From Larix kaempferi (taxonomy: Eukaryota; Streptophyta; Pinopsida; Pinales; Pinaceae): a stretch of 64,000 nucleotides of DNA. The stretch covers positions 12,454,501-12,518,500 of the forward strand of contig BSBM01000602.1 of NCBI GenBank assembly GCA_027924585.1, written 5' to 3'. Positions 45,892 to 57,208 of this stretch are shown piece by piece (the stretch's first letter is position 1; the number at the start of each line of letters is the position of its first letter). Position numbers and translations under genes: made by a program. The notes beneath the pieces were generated by a model. That model made no database searches. It had not been told where the DNA came from and saw nothing but the letters and a program-made list of their open reading frames with translations.

Positions 45892-46760
45892 CAGCCGAAC
45901 ATTTAAAAATCTTACAGAGGAAAAGGGTGGCCTACCTGGCTGCTTGACACCTGGGCGGAGCATCCAAGCTTCTGGTTGGGTGTTCGGCTCTACACAGTTC
46001 AATCTTCTGGATTTTCAACTGGGATGCGAATCTCCACGCAGGCGAGTATTTTATATATAGTAGACCTTCCATATCATCCCTCCAGTCATGGCGATGGAGG
46101 AGCCACGTCGACCGTGTATCCACTAGATCGATCCTCTGCCGTAGATCCTTTGACTTTCCTACCAACATCCCTCGTGGCCTCCAATTCCACCACATGGAAA
46201 CTCGACAGCACCTTTGATCTTCAAGAAACCTTGTCCATCGTCAATCTAGCCCCTACTTAGATCTTGACCATCCAGCGGCGCACCCCTTTAATGGTTCGCA
46301 AATTTTGGGCCCACCGATTTACTGCACAATTAATATTTGCGAACTACACCCAGACTGTAGATCTTTGCCCTGCCAAATCTGGGTCGTCGGAAAACGCAAC
46401 GCTTTAAGAAAAGTTCGCAAATATGAATCACGACCTTTTTTCGCACAAGTAACATTTGTGAACACATCGTGAGCCGTTGATCTACGCCTTTCATCATTGA
46501 TTACTTTTTGGACCTTCCTGTTGGCTAGCACCCCGCCCATGCTTAAAAGGTCGCCAACTTATTTCGCAACAAAGGCTCTTGACCGTAGATCTTCATGACT
46601 CTCGATCTCGGCCATCCATAGATGCCACGATGTGTTACGGGCGCATTCTTCTACATTTGACCTTCTGCTCATCACTTAAACTTTAGATTTTCCCCATGTC
46701 GTTGTTCCAGCTCTATTCTTCTTGCACACAGTCTTGAATGATCAATCCTTTTCTTGAATT
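45892..46760. repeat. Degenerate minisatellite (GCAAAT / GATCT words)
   Basis: Words such as TTCGCAAAT, GCCGTTGATCTACGCC, GACCGTAGATCTTC and CTTGACCATCCA recur every 40-110 bp from about 46090 to 46640. The units are strongly diverged. Like the repeats at 28 kb and 63.5 kb, it lies near a minus-strand coiled-coil protein remnant. No gene is supported. Confidence 0.5.
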
Positions 46761-46805
46761 TTGAACCTCTTCCCTTCATGACCCCTCCAAAACCATTAGC
46801 ACAAT

Positions 46806-47375
46806 CTAGGTGTTAATAGCTAGGTTCAGGGAGTTTGTTGTAAGATTCCTGGTAGTAGTGAAAGAGACTTTGCTACCTGATAGCTTCCCTAGCTTCTTGG
46901 ACTGATTCTGAGTCTGAGCCTCGGATTGCTCTTTGAGCTTCCCATAGGTGGTCAACATTTGCTTTTCAATCTTAAATTGCCCTTCAACGGCGGAGGCAAA
47001 AGAATACTTCTGATAATTTAGTAGAGACTCCTCACCCCCTTTCTTCATTGATTATGTGGTTCATGTGGGCTTTCTCTCTGAGTGTGTAGTGGCTGGCTTT
47101 TCAACCACTAGTGTCTGCGTGATCACCATCTGATTTGCAACCTTTCCCCCAACAGGATTTATTGAAACAAGCTCCTCCTCTATCACTTTCTTGATGGCAT
47201 CAGATTCAAAATTAAACTCATGCTCCAAGTTGATTACATCCTCCTCTACATCTATCCTAGGCTTCTTTCTAGGGGTTTGTTCATCACATTCCATATCCTC
47301 CACCTCTGACCAAGACCTTCTGCTACTACCATCACCATTTAGGGGAAAGGGAGTAACTGGGACCGTACCTTGCAC
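46806..47375 (-). pseudogene. Unrecognised acidic/charged protein fragment
   Basis: Two minus-strand frames in the same phase (47375-47061 and 47048-46806) are separated by TGA (47061-47063) and TAA (47052-47054). The first has 'RRSWSEVEDMECDEQTPRKK', a basic patch KKPR and an acidic tail; the second is Lys/Gln/Ser-rich and probably helical. No known domain is visible. It may be another relative of the coiled-coil proteins or a LINE ORF1 piece; I cannot decide. Confidence 0.4.
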
Positions 47376-47716
47376 TTCTTTAGGATCCTAAATTTTCTCT
47401 ATAGAGTCAAATCAAAATCATAGGCAAGAGAATTCGCAAATTTGTTTTTTATCTTCAGAGTTATATTAATGGGTTAAAATATTAAATATCTTGTCTTTAA
47501 TATAAAACCAAAATATTATGTAATTGATGTTTGGATTTGGTTATTATAAGGTGGAAGCTTGTATGGTGTAATATATTGTTGTCATGTGTTGGTAAAGGCT
47601 ATTTTGGAAAGCATATGGGTGTACTACATGAATATTCCTAACCATATATTGGAAGGAAGTTGAGAGGCCAACTCTCGAGGAGCCAATTTGAGAAATTGGG
47701 TTGGTTTTATTTTCAA

Positions 47717-50700
47717 ATGGCCAAAAAAAGGGATTGGACAAATTTGAAAACGAGGTATACTTTTTATATTTGATTCTTCAATATGATATTTTATAACATA
47801 TATCTTCATTGTAATTTTTAGTGGTTTTTTCTTACGTGATGTGCGAATTGGTTCTATGTAGGATGTCAAAGGAATATCAAGTCGGGGTTGAAGAATTCAT
47901 AGAGTTTGCAAAGAGGCATTCAAAGGATAATAACACCACAAGATGCCCTTGTAAAAAATGTTGCAATGTTGCAGTATTGACATTTGAGGAAGTACAATAC
48001 CACTTGATGATTCATGGTATAATAAGTTCATATAAAACTTGGTTTTTCCATGGAGAGAGAGTTCCTACTAAGGACTATATATTTGACAAGAGCAAGAAAT
48101 GCCACACAACAGAGATGCATGATTTGCCTCCAGAAATTACACATGATGATGAACACATAGTGGGACATCAATATGATAATCAGAATGATGAGTTTGCAAC
48201 ATTGCTTACAAATGATACTAAAGTTCTTGAGAATGATGATCATAATGAGGAAACCATGGTTGATGATCATATGGTTGAAATGGTGAATGATGCTTATCAA
48301 TATTATAATGAAAATCCAGATGTGAATTGTAAAAATGGCCAAGCAGAATCAATGGAAGAAAAAAATGATATCAATCAATATCTAAAGTTAATTGAAGATG
48401 CCAAGGCACCATTGTACCCAGGTTGCACTAGTTTCACTAAGCTATCGGCCACTGTGAAATTGTACAACCTTAAAGTGAGAAATGGATGGTATGATGCAAG
48501 TTTCACCCAGTTGTTGAAGTTGCAAAGAGAAATGCTTCCAACAGGAAATACAATTCCAGAATCTACATATGCTGCAAAAAGTTTGATTAAATCATTGGGG
48601 TTGGACTATGAAATGATACATGCATGCCACAATGATTGCATTTTATATTGGGGAAAATATGAAAAAATAAATGAATGCCCAACATGTGGCGAATCAAGAT
48701 GGAAGGTTGATGCTCGTTCTGAAAAAGTGCGTATTGGTGTCCCGTCCAAAGTGCTGAGGTATTTCCCTATAGTGCCGAGGTTGAATAAAATGTACAAGTA
48801 TAATTTTGAACTCTTATAATTCCATTATATCAAACACCTTCATGTACTACCAACCTACTAGAAAAGCATATTCTTTAATCTACTAAGTAGTGCAATGCAT
48901 ATATGATTCTTTATGTTTTTGTTATAGCTCTACATATATTTCCCAGAAAATGTGGTGGCATCATGAGAATGCAATTAAGGATGGAATAATGCGCCACCCA
49001 GTTGATAGTCCGGCATGGAAAACTATAGATTCTAAATGGCCTGATTTTTCCAACGATCCTCGCAATGTACGACTTGCAATGGCAGTGGATGGATTTAATC
49101 CTTTTGGAAACTTGAATAGTAGTCACAGTGTATGCTCAGTAGTACTAGTCACATATAACCTTCCGCCATGGTTATGCATGAAAAGGAGCTTTTGTTTGTT
49201 GTCATTATTAATACCTGGTCCCAAGCAACTAGGAAATGACATAGATGTTTATTTGGAACCATTGGTAAATGAACTAAAACTAACATGGGATGAAGGAGAA
49301 AGGACATACGATGCTCATTCAAGGTCATTCTTTAATATGAAGGCTATATTGATGTGGGTAATCCATGACTTTCTTGCTTATGGAAATATGGTTGGTTGAA
49401 CGACTAAAGGGTTTTGCATATGCCCTATATGTGGAAGGAACACATATTCAATGTATCTCAAATGTAGTAGGAAGTGTGTGTACATGGGACATAGGAGATA
49501 TCTTCCAATAAAGCATAAGTATCGTTCACAAAAAGGACCATTGAATGGGAAATCTGAGCATCTCATTGCACCTACAATTGTACAAGTGTCAGATATTTTT
49601 ACAGAAACAGAAGGAAGGGAAGAGAAATGGGGAAAGACTAAAAGTACAAAAAGAAAGAGAAATTTAAAAAAAGGTGAAAATTCGAAGACTGACGTATGGA
49701 AGAAAAAGTCAATTCTATTCAATTTACCATATTGGGAGGTATGTGCACAAATTAACTGAAGGCCTAAAATGTACGATGCTTGAAGGATTTCATTGTGTTT
49801 AATATGAATATATTGTTTAATTTTTCTTTTGATGTTATAATTCATTGATTTTTCATACGGTTGGATGCAGAAACTCCTAGTGCGTCACATTTTAGATTTA
49901 ATGCCCGTAGAAAAAAATGTATGCAAAAGTATTTTTGGAACCCTTCTAGATATAAAAGATAAATCAAAGGATGGGAAAAATTATCGTGATGACTTACAAC
50001 AGTTGGGTATAAGGAGGTCCCTGTGGCCACAACAAAAAGGAAAAAAAATATTTCTTCCACCTGCACCACACACTCTTTCAAAAAAGGAGAAAGAGATTCT
50101 TTGTTGTGTTTTGTTCACGTTAAAAGTTCCAGATGGATATAGTTCAAACCCTAGAAATAATGTATCTATGAAAGATCTCAATCTTCATAGTATGAAAGCA
50201 CATGATTTCCATGTTCTCATGCAATAAATCCTTCCAGTAGCATTGCGCCATGTGCTACCAAAAGCAGTTCGAAACACTATTTGTAGGCTTTGCTTCATTT
50301 ATAGGCGAATTTGTGCAAAAATGGTGGATCCAACAGATCTTGATAACTTACAAGATGATGTTGTGGAAACTTTGTGCTTACTCGAAAAATATCCCCCCCC
50401 TTCATTCTTTGATATAATGATACATTTGACTATACACTTGGTGTGAGAGCTACGTTATTGTGGACTAGTTGCATATCGATGGATGTACCCTTTTGAAAGG
50501 TCAGTTAAATTTTATTAAGTGCAAATCCACATAATTTCCAACATTTTATGTGCATATAATAATAATACATTACTAGCAACTCTTTATTCATACTTTTGAT
50601 TTCTCTACAAATTGTGTGTTTTTTTCTAGGAACATGAAAGTTTTCAAAAGTTATGTGAAAAATAAGAATAGGCCCGAAGGCTGCATAGCTGAAAACTACA

Positions 50701-51818
50701 CTGTGGAGGAATCCATAAAATTTTGTGCTGGATATGTTGAAGGTATGGATTATATTGAAAGCATGCCTAATATAAATGAAGCTTGGGACGATGAAGAAGG
50801 AGAGGTTGGACAATATGGGAAGGCCTTATCTAGTGGAACTTCTATTGAATTAGATAAAACTAGTTTGTTACAAGACCATGGATGGGTCTTGTACAACATA
50901 GATGAAATTCAACCTTGGATAGAGTAAGTAATAAGCACATACTTATGGAATCATTTTTTATTATAATATATCACAATTTTTTCATAAATTGTTTATTGCC
51001 ATTACTTGAAAATAGGATGCACTTGACAGAAATTACAAATAGTAACATCCAAGCCCAAAAAGATGAAGTCTTACTACAAAAGCGCCACAACCAACAATTT
51101 AGTGATTGGTTAAGAAAATAGGTAATGATATGTTCTTCATATTATATTTAATTGAACTTCATTGATCAAGACTATTATGATGTATGAAGGTGAGATTCAT
51201 TTAATATATTTTGAAATTTCATGGTTTTCTTACGACATTTAAAAATTTACAGGTGGAAGGAAAAGAAAATATTTCTGATACCCTTAAATGGTTGGCACGT
51301 GGCCCAAGGAAATATGCAACTAAGTATGATGGCTACTTAATCAATGGGTGTAGATTTCATGTTAAAAGAATAGAAAATGTCAGGGCCACCCAAAATAGTG
51401 GTCTGTGCATAGATGTACAAACATTAATGAGATCAAGTGCAAAGGATAAAAACCCTATACATCAAACGACAACATATTATGGAGTGATTCAAGAAATAAT
51501 GTTATTGGACTACTATTTGGTGGAGTATCCATTGTTCAAATGTGATTGGATAGATGTACACAAGAAGAATGGAATGAAAGATGATCCATTTATTCTAGCT
51601 TCACAAGCGAAACAATTATTTTATGTACAAGATCCGGTAGAGAATGACTGGTGTGTAGTTTTGACATGCCCTCCGAAGGAACATGAATTGGAGTATGTAG
51701 AATTATCACGTGTTGCATATTTTGAATGGACGAAATGCAAAGAGGATGAAGCTGTAGGTGATGGTGGCATGTATTATGTTCGACAAGATTGTGAAGGCAC
51801 ATGGTTGGATGTTGTTCA
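47717..51818 (+). pseudogene. CACTA (En/Spm) transposase TNP2, seven exons, nonsense-mutated
   Basis: Exons inferred from GT/AG sites and frame: 47717-47754, 47862-48797, 48928-49738, 49871-50499, 50630-50923, 51016-51121 and 51253-51818. Exons 1-2 join to read 'WTNLKTRMSKEYQVGVEEF', the start of the transposase-associated domain, with CPCKKCCN and 'HGERV' following. Exons 2-3 hold the Transposase_21 core ('CPTCGESRW', 'WWHHENAIKDGIMRHPVDSP', 'AMAVDGFNPFGN', 'CPICGRNT'). Exons 4-5 match DUF4218 ('NLHSMKAHDFHVLMQ', 'YRWMYPFER'), and exon 7 matches DUF4216 ('DGYLINGCRFHVK', 'PLFKCDWIDV'). Stops at 49397 (TGA for the expected Trp), 50225, 50444 and 51119 kill it; no frameshift is needed. A donor GTAAGT at 51819 implies lost 3' exons. 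TNP2 cuts CACTA ends in the nucleus. Confidence 0.9.
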
Positions 51819-53791
51819 GTAAGTAGAATGCATGATTTATTTATCAGTTCTCATTTAAGTTGTATCTGTGAAAATTTATATCGTAGATTATTACTTGGAT
51901 TTACCTTTCATGCATATATTTTTTGTTTTGCTACTGGTTATGCATGGATCTTATCTGTTTTATTGTGTTATGTAACTTTCATTTATTTTTATAGTAGATA
52001 GATTGGGTGTGGGGAATTGAGAGTGATGTGAGGGGGGGGAGGGGCCATATGAGCTTCAACCTTCACATGGTTGGCCCTGTTTAGTAGAGAATAAGATATT
52101 CTTGAAACCAAGAGAAGCTCATTTAGGTATTTTCATTTTGTTTTTTTAGAATTTCATATATTTTATGCCTTTTTTTACATATCTATCAATCACTTATATG
52201 AAAATACCATTTTGTCATGATATATGCAGGTCTTCGCAATGGAAAGCAATATAATGACAATTTCTATCGTTCTCTAATGCATATTTGTAAGTTATCAGCA
52301 TAATGAATTTGTCAATTAGATATCTTATTGTCGTTTCATTGATTATAATGTGTTGATTTCTTCATTACGTCGTAAGGTGTTTCTACAAGTGAGAAACACT
52401 CTGCAAATTTTAATTTTTTTGGGTTATTGGACATTGGATGAATCGTCCAGGGAATGGAGTCATTTCGTCCATAGATTGTCTGGGTAAGCACGTGGAACCC
52501 CCAACAGGTCATTGTTTTAAGGAATAGGTTAGGCTTAGTATTCATGAATCGTAGCTTATCAATATTTTACTATTTGTTTTCAGGAAGAGGGCTTAAGACT
52601 GACTTTGCAATTTTGTTTCAAGTTTTTTTTTTTCACCTTTTTGATAGCTTTCAACTAACCAGGCAACAAAAGTACTCTTTCCATATTACAGTGGAGTACA
52701 GATTATTTACAAGAATCTACTTCACCAATTACGCCCAGGGCCTGCACGTAACTCCATCCACAAGTAGCCTTGCTTGTGCTTGTGCAAGTGAAACAGCCCG
52801 CCATAGTGGAGTATGAAACACCCTTTCTTTACCATCAGGCTAAGACTCCATTTTCATTGAAATTTAGTTTATCTATATTCTAACAAAAAAACGTTTGCAT
52901 AATCTATTTGAGTATATTGACCAGTGTGATTTGTCTCTTCACTGTTCCTAAGTTTAATATGTAAATTGTTGTGCTACTTCTCAATGGAATATTACCAAAC
53001 TACGAATACAGGTTTTTTCTTTACCTTTAGTGTTGCATCTGGCGTGAAATATAGCCATTGAAATGTATCTAATCTATTTGTTCACTACATATGCTACCAA
53101 GCTATCTTTTAGTTGTTCGAATTCATGAGAATGTATAATTGACTTTACCAAAAAAATACCTTATATAATGCCTTTCATAGTCTGTCATGTTCTTTAACTT
53201 ATTGTATTGCCACTAAATTAGAGAAATAAACATTGGTAGAATTCTATCAAAAAAATGTTAATTTTCTACTCTAGAACTGATGTGACTAGGCTATGATCAT
53301 AAATAAAGTTGTTCTTCATCAATGTTTGAGAACTGAGCTGTCCTAAACAATTTTGATGGCATTAATCATTTTTCTTATCTTTAGGTAGTAAAGGAGATAC
53401 TCTAGTGTTGTATCTAAAATGTACGGTCCTACTTTTGTTTTCTTAAAATAAGGATATGGATAGTACAGTTCTGTTTTGTTGTTTGTTTTTTATATATTTC
53501 TACAACAAGCTTCATGTCACATTTTTATCCAGCAACAATGAAAGCTGGGGTATTCAGGAATGATGGAATGAGATAACAATTAATTGCTTCATAAATATTT
53601 GGGTTGAGAATTTAGCTCTCTCTTATCTATTAAAAATTTTCAGGTAGTAGCATGTCTTCGTTGTTAGCATGCATTGAAATGTAACCTCTATTGCATCCAT
53701 AATTTGCTGCTCTCAGTTGTTATGTTTTCAGATGAAATTTTTTTGCTTGTGTTAGATGACAATGCAATTAAAACCTTTTCATTCGTTACAG
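51819..53791. other. Intron-like or element-internal AT-rich DNA
   Basis: No domain is visible. The block follows a strong splice donor at 51819, so part of it may be an intron or the interval between the two CACTA genes. It holds a short G run at 52033-52042 and T runs near 52625. Confidence 0.4.
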
Positions 53792-53926
53792 GTTGCTGAA
53801 GATGAATTTGGGCATCATTTAGTTGACATTTTGAAGGAAAATGGTGTGTTGTACCAAGGCATATGTTATGATAAGAATACTAGAACAACACTTCCGTATT
53901 ACGAAGCTCTTGCAATACAACGTTAA
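53792..53926 (+). pseudogene. Short exon-like frame, unidentified
   Basis: After the acceptor-like TTCGTTACAG the plus strand reads 'VAEDEFGHHLVDILKENGVL' and runs on to a TAA, in all about 45 residues with good helix-forming composition. It is out of phase with exon 7 of the TNP2 pseudogene, so it needs another exon between or belongs to another gene. No family is recognised. Confidence 0.3.
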
Positions 53927-54307
53927 CCAAACTACAACTATGCATGGAGAACTAGACACAAGTTAAGCTCTTGCAATACGGCATTCTTTTATTGCACCCC
54001 AAGGTGCGATTGCTAGTTGTAAGTACAGTTGTACTTGTCTATTTTATGAATTGATTTTGTTGCAAATTTGGTGAAGGAAAAAAGTTAATTGCGGGATAGA
54101 TATTGACAACGGGCAGGTAATGTAATGAACAATATTGAAAGTATTTGATTACAACAAATTTAATTACAACACATTTATTACAACCATAAGTATAGGAGAT
54201 TGATGGTGTAACAAATAATTTGTGTGAAATATTTGTGTAAAGCATAGAGGATGCCAAGATCATCTAACGTTATTGGCATCAGAGATGAACTTTGAGGTAT
54301 AGATCCT
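53927..54307. other. AT-rich intergenic DNA
   Basis: Nothing coding is seen. The sequence ACAAC(A/C)..TTTAATTACAACA is repeated locally (54150-54185). The block ends at the 3' edge of the minus-strand LINE. Confidence 0.4.
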
Positions 54308-54756
54308 TATTTCTTTTTTGTAAGTAAGAAGAGAGATCTTTATATTAAAAGAGAAAGATTTAAAACTGAACCCAAAAAGGTCATAACCCTCCCATCACAC
54401 TGAGTCAGCTGACTGAACAAAATCACCTCCGAAAAGGACTTCGCCTGACCATACATACTACAGAGACAAATACTACAGATACTGCAAAACTAAAACAAAA
54501 CACATGCACGAAGGCCTTTTGACTGACATTATCACTCCTTTACACAACAAAACATCCTGAAATAGAAATGAAAACCAAATCCCCACACTATTGACCTTCT
54601 TTACCATAAGCAGCCGATAGCTTAGAAAACAGACATAATAGACTATAAACCGACACCCCCAAAAACCAGGCACTAAACATCCCCCACGCCAGCTTAGAAC
54701 AAAATGTAAGGGAAATCAGGATAGCGCCCAGGAGGAGGAACCGCATAAGCCATCGG

Positions 54757-55559
54757 CTACGCAGGAGGAGGTTGAAGCTGCATAGCCTGAAGGAGAAAAT
54801 ATAGCTTACGGTGGGCCGCCCTAATTTCCTCCAGAATGCTTCTTTCATAGATGAGCATCTCATTTGAAAACTGATGCTCCATCATATCCCGAAGAGTGTA
54901 ACCCATAAGATTTTTCATCACCCAATAGAGCGCAATGGTGCACTCATATAGGCTGAAACGACCCGCGGTGTTTCCTGGATCCATAACCCAATTTGCAGTC
55001 TGATGACATTCCGCATCCAAAGTCACCTTATCAAGTTGGTTCCAAAGTTGTCGTTCCATAGTGCAAATCTCTTTTTGGAGATCAGGCGGAACATGCCGAA
55101 CAAAGGCACTAGATTCCCAAAGGGCCTTTTGCTGGGCATGAGAGAAATTCCCACCGGATTCACCCTGAGAAGTCTCGCCCACCCGAGAATGACGACGGCC
55201 TGTAGTGGCACTACGTTTATCCCAATTAACATGATCACCCATACTATCTAACCTCTTACAAAACTCAATCTCTTTCACAGCCAGAAAACAACGGCGGTGC
55301 ATGCAACTAAATCTCTGAACTCTACGTTCATGTCTACCACCTTCCTTGGGTTTAAAAAGAATTCCGCCACCCAGCATTTTCCATTATTGGAAAATCGTAC
55401 TACAACTGAAGGTGGTGATCTTTCACATATTCCATTAATGGAAAATTGTGCCTCACTTAAATCCTCCCCTCCTGTAATCATGGTAGAAGTACCTTTCTGA
55501 CTTAGTGAGAAGACAGCAAACTCCACGAGAAAGGGATGAAAAGACTGCTCATCGATCAT
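54757..55559 (-). pseudogene. LINE 3' region frame downstream of RNase H, unidentified
   Basis: Two overlapping minus-strand frames (55559-55275 and 55377-54757) share the segment around 'KCWVAEFFLNPRKVVDMNVE' / 'GRHERRVQRFSC', one in each phase. The second encodes 206 residues including 'RHVPPDLQKEICTMERQLWN' and a helical C-terminal part ('ILEEIRAAHRKLYFLLQAMQ'). It has no Cys/His finger and no known domain. It may be a third coding segment of the LINE or a captured 3' flank. A frameshift near 55.37 kb could have split one longer frame. Confidence 0.45.
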
Positions 55560-55691
55560 CCTTTAAAAGAAGGGTGAAAGAACAAGGGAGGAATGGATCA
55601 TGTGGTAGTACGATCCTCTGCCTGACGTCGCCCTCCCTCATCAGCATGGTAACTCATCATATAGAGGGAAAGAATATCCTTACATCTATAC

Positions 55692-55877
55692 TTAATCTCC
55701 AATTTCGGCAGGTTTTCCCACTTTTGGGTGTAGGTTTTCCCACGTTTGGGCGCTTAGGTCCAAGTGATTCACCGCCCCAAGGTTAGCGAGCAGGTCCGCC
55801 AGCTTGTTCCCATTACGCTTAACATGGGAGAAAGAAATAGCAATCCCCAGAGATTGCAGAGACGCTAAATTATCCAA
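55692..55877 (-). pseudogene. LINE RNase H C-terminal remnant
   Basis: The frame reads 'AISFSHVKRNGNKLADLLAN', the conserved end of plant LINE RNase H ('HV.R..N..AD.LA'), which contains the last catalytic Asp region. Upstream catalytic residues are absent because the element is truncated here. It is joined directly to the minisatellite that starts near 55890. Confidence 0.8.
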
Positions 55878-55884
55878 CTTGCCC

Positions 55885-56330
55885 TCCCCCCTATTTTGAG
55901 TAGCTGCAACACCTAAATTTGTCCATTTTTCCTACTTTTGGAAAACGCGACTCCACCAATTCCTCATTGAATACTCATTATTTCTTTTCTCATCGATATC
56001 AACGCTCTCCATTAGTATCAACGCTCTCCAGCAGTTGCCTATTTTTCCTATTTCAAGTAGGTATGACACCTACAAAAGTGCCTATTTTTCCTATTTCAAG
56101 TAGCTGCAACACCTAAATTTGTCCATTATTCCTATTTCGAGCAGCTGCGACACCTCCAAAAGTGCCTATTTTTCCTATTTCAAGCAGCTGCAACACCTAA
56201 ATTTATCCATTTTTCCTACTTTTGGCAACTGCGACTCCGCTAATTCCTCATTGAATACTCATTATTTCTTTGCTCATCAGTATCAGCGCTCTCCATCCTC
56301 AAGAATGAACATTAAAAATCTTACTTGTAG
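55885..56330 (+). repeat. Minisatellite, inverted copy of the 28-kb repeat
   Basis: Units such as CTATTTCAAGCAGCTGCAAC and CTATTTTTCCTATTTC are the reverse complement of those at 28.04-28.96 kb, as are CCTCATTGAATACTCATTAT and ATCAACGCTCTCCA. The array is shorter (about 0.45 kb) and ends near GAACATTAAAAATC. The matching flank suggests a second, opposite-facing copy of the leader of coiled-coil element copy 1, without its coding part nearby. Confidence 0.85.
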
Positions 56331-56703
56331 AACCCATTGATCTACTTACATAAGTTTTAAGAGAAGGCTACTCTTACATGGCTCAATCAAGCAACCATTA
56401 GAAAAGATGCTCATTCTTATCCATTAATACTTGAAATTCTAGTTAGATGTTCACTTCATGAGTATGTGTTTGAACTTGAATGCAAACTTTGTCCTGCAAA
56501 ACATTTATGTATTACCATTTTCTTTATTGAATCAATGCTGCATATGAAACCTTTCAAGTTCAGTAAACTTATAAGGTTAGAGCCATTCAGACTACTTTCT
56601 TAGGTCTCTTGAGTCAGAAACAATGTTGGGATTATTAGTGTTTTCTTAGAATTACAAATGATGCAATATTGGTGTTAATATTGCCCCTGTCCCCAGTTCT
56701 TAA
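56331..56703. other. Intergenic DNA before the tRNA
   Basis: No gene is visible. Moderately AT-rich, with no TATA/CAA arrangement that I could assign with confidence as a Pol III upstream element. Confidence 0.4.
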
Positions 56704-56775
56704 AGGGTTCTAGCTCAATGGTAGAGCTCCTGCTTTACAAGCAGGATGTTGAAGGTTCGATTCCTTCATGCCCTA
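56704..56775 (+). tRNA. tRNA-Val (anticodon UAC)-like gene
   Basis: A 72-base cloverleaf fits. D arm GCTC/GAGC with loop AATGGTA; anticodon arm CCTGC/GCAGG around loop TTTACAA (anticodon TAC, reading GUA); variable ATGTT; T arm GAAGG/CCTTC around TTCGATT. The acceptor AGGGTTC/ATGCCCT pairs for five positions (one of them G-T) and fails at the two inner ones. No CCA is encoded and there is no intron. The acceptor mismatches and its place among repeats suggest a decayed or organelle-derived copy, not a confirmed working gene. The A box (TAGCTCAATGG) and B box (GGTTCGATTCC) are intact. Confidence 0.7.
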
Positions 56776-56789
56776 ATTATATGTCACTA

Positions 56790-57150
56790 TCAGGGGGGTT
56801 CATAACCGCCCCCAAAGGTTTGTAAATCACTTTAGTGGTGGTTTCGAACCGCCTCTGTAGGTACCTACGAGGGGGGTTTATAACCACCCCCAAAGGTTTG
56901 TAAATATTTTTAGGGGGGGTTTTGAACCGCCTCCGTAGGTACCTACAAGGGGGGTTTAAAACCGCCCCCAAAGGTTTGTAAAGAGTTTTAGGGGGGGTTT
57001 TGAACCACCTCCATAGGTACCTACGAGGGGGGTTTAAAACCGCCCCCACAGGTTTGTAAAGAGATTTGGGGGAGGTTTTGCACCACCTCTGTAGGTACCT
57101 ACGACGGGGGTTTAAAACTACACCCATGGGTTTGTAAAGAGTTTTGGCGG
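56790..57150. repeat. ~78-bp tandem subterminal repeat with GTAGGTACCTAC palindrome
   Basis: GTACC within GGTACCTAC occurs at 56861, 56939, 57017 and 57094 (spacing 78, 78, 77). Each unit has AACCGCCCCCAAAGGTTTGT, then TTTTGAACC(G/A)CCTCC, then the palindrome. A fifth, more diverged unit follows. Confidence 0.9.
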
Positions 57151-57208
57151 GGAAAACTGCCTCCGTAGGTTTTAGAACCGCCGCCAAAAGTCACTTCAGG
57201 GGTGGTTT

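Larger units (their letters stand above)
54308..55880 (-). mobile_element. 5'-truncated LINE (L1-like), minus strand
   Basis: On the minus strand an RNase H C-terminus (55877-55692) is followed by about 1.4 kb of 3' sequence. It ends in 'CTTTTAATATAAAGATCTC', 'TTACTTACAAAAAAG' and an A run, the usual look of a plant LINE 3' end. Everything upstream of RNase H is missing, as expected from incomplete target-primed reverse transcription. I could not find a target-site duplication. Confidence 0.7.

Noticed and set aside
48028-48342. Ile/His-rich minus-strand frame
   Set aside because: It is the antisense of exon 2 of the TNP2 pseudogene, which is supported by family motifs and splice sites.
52033-52042. 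Polypurine tract of an LTR element
   Set aside because: The G run is not followed by a TG start with a matching repeat copy; no LTR pair could be placed.
56777-57187. Repeat protein with 'LYKPLGAVLNPP' units
   Set aside because: The region is CACTA subterminal repeat DNA with a ~78-bp period; no start context or homology supports translation.
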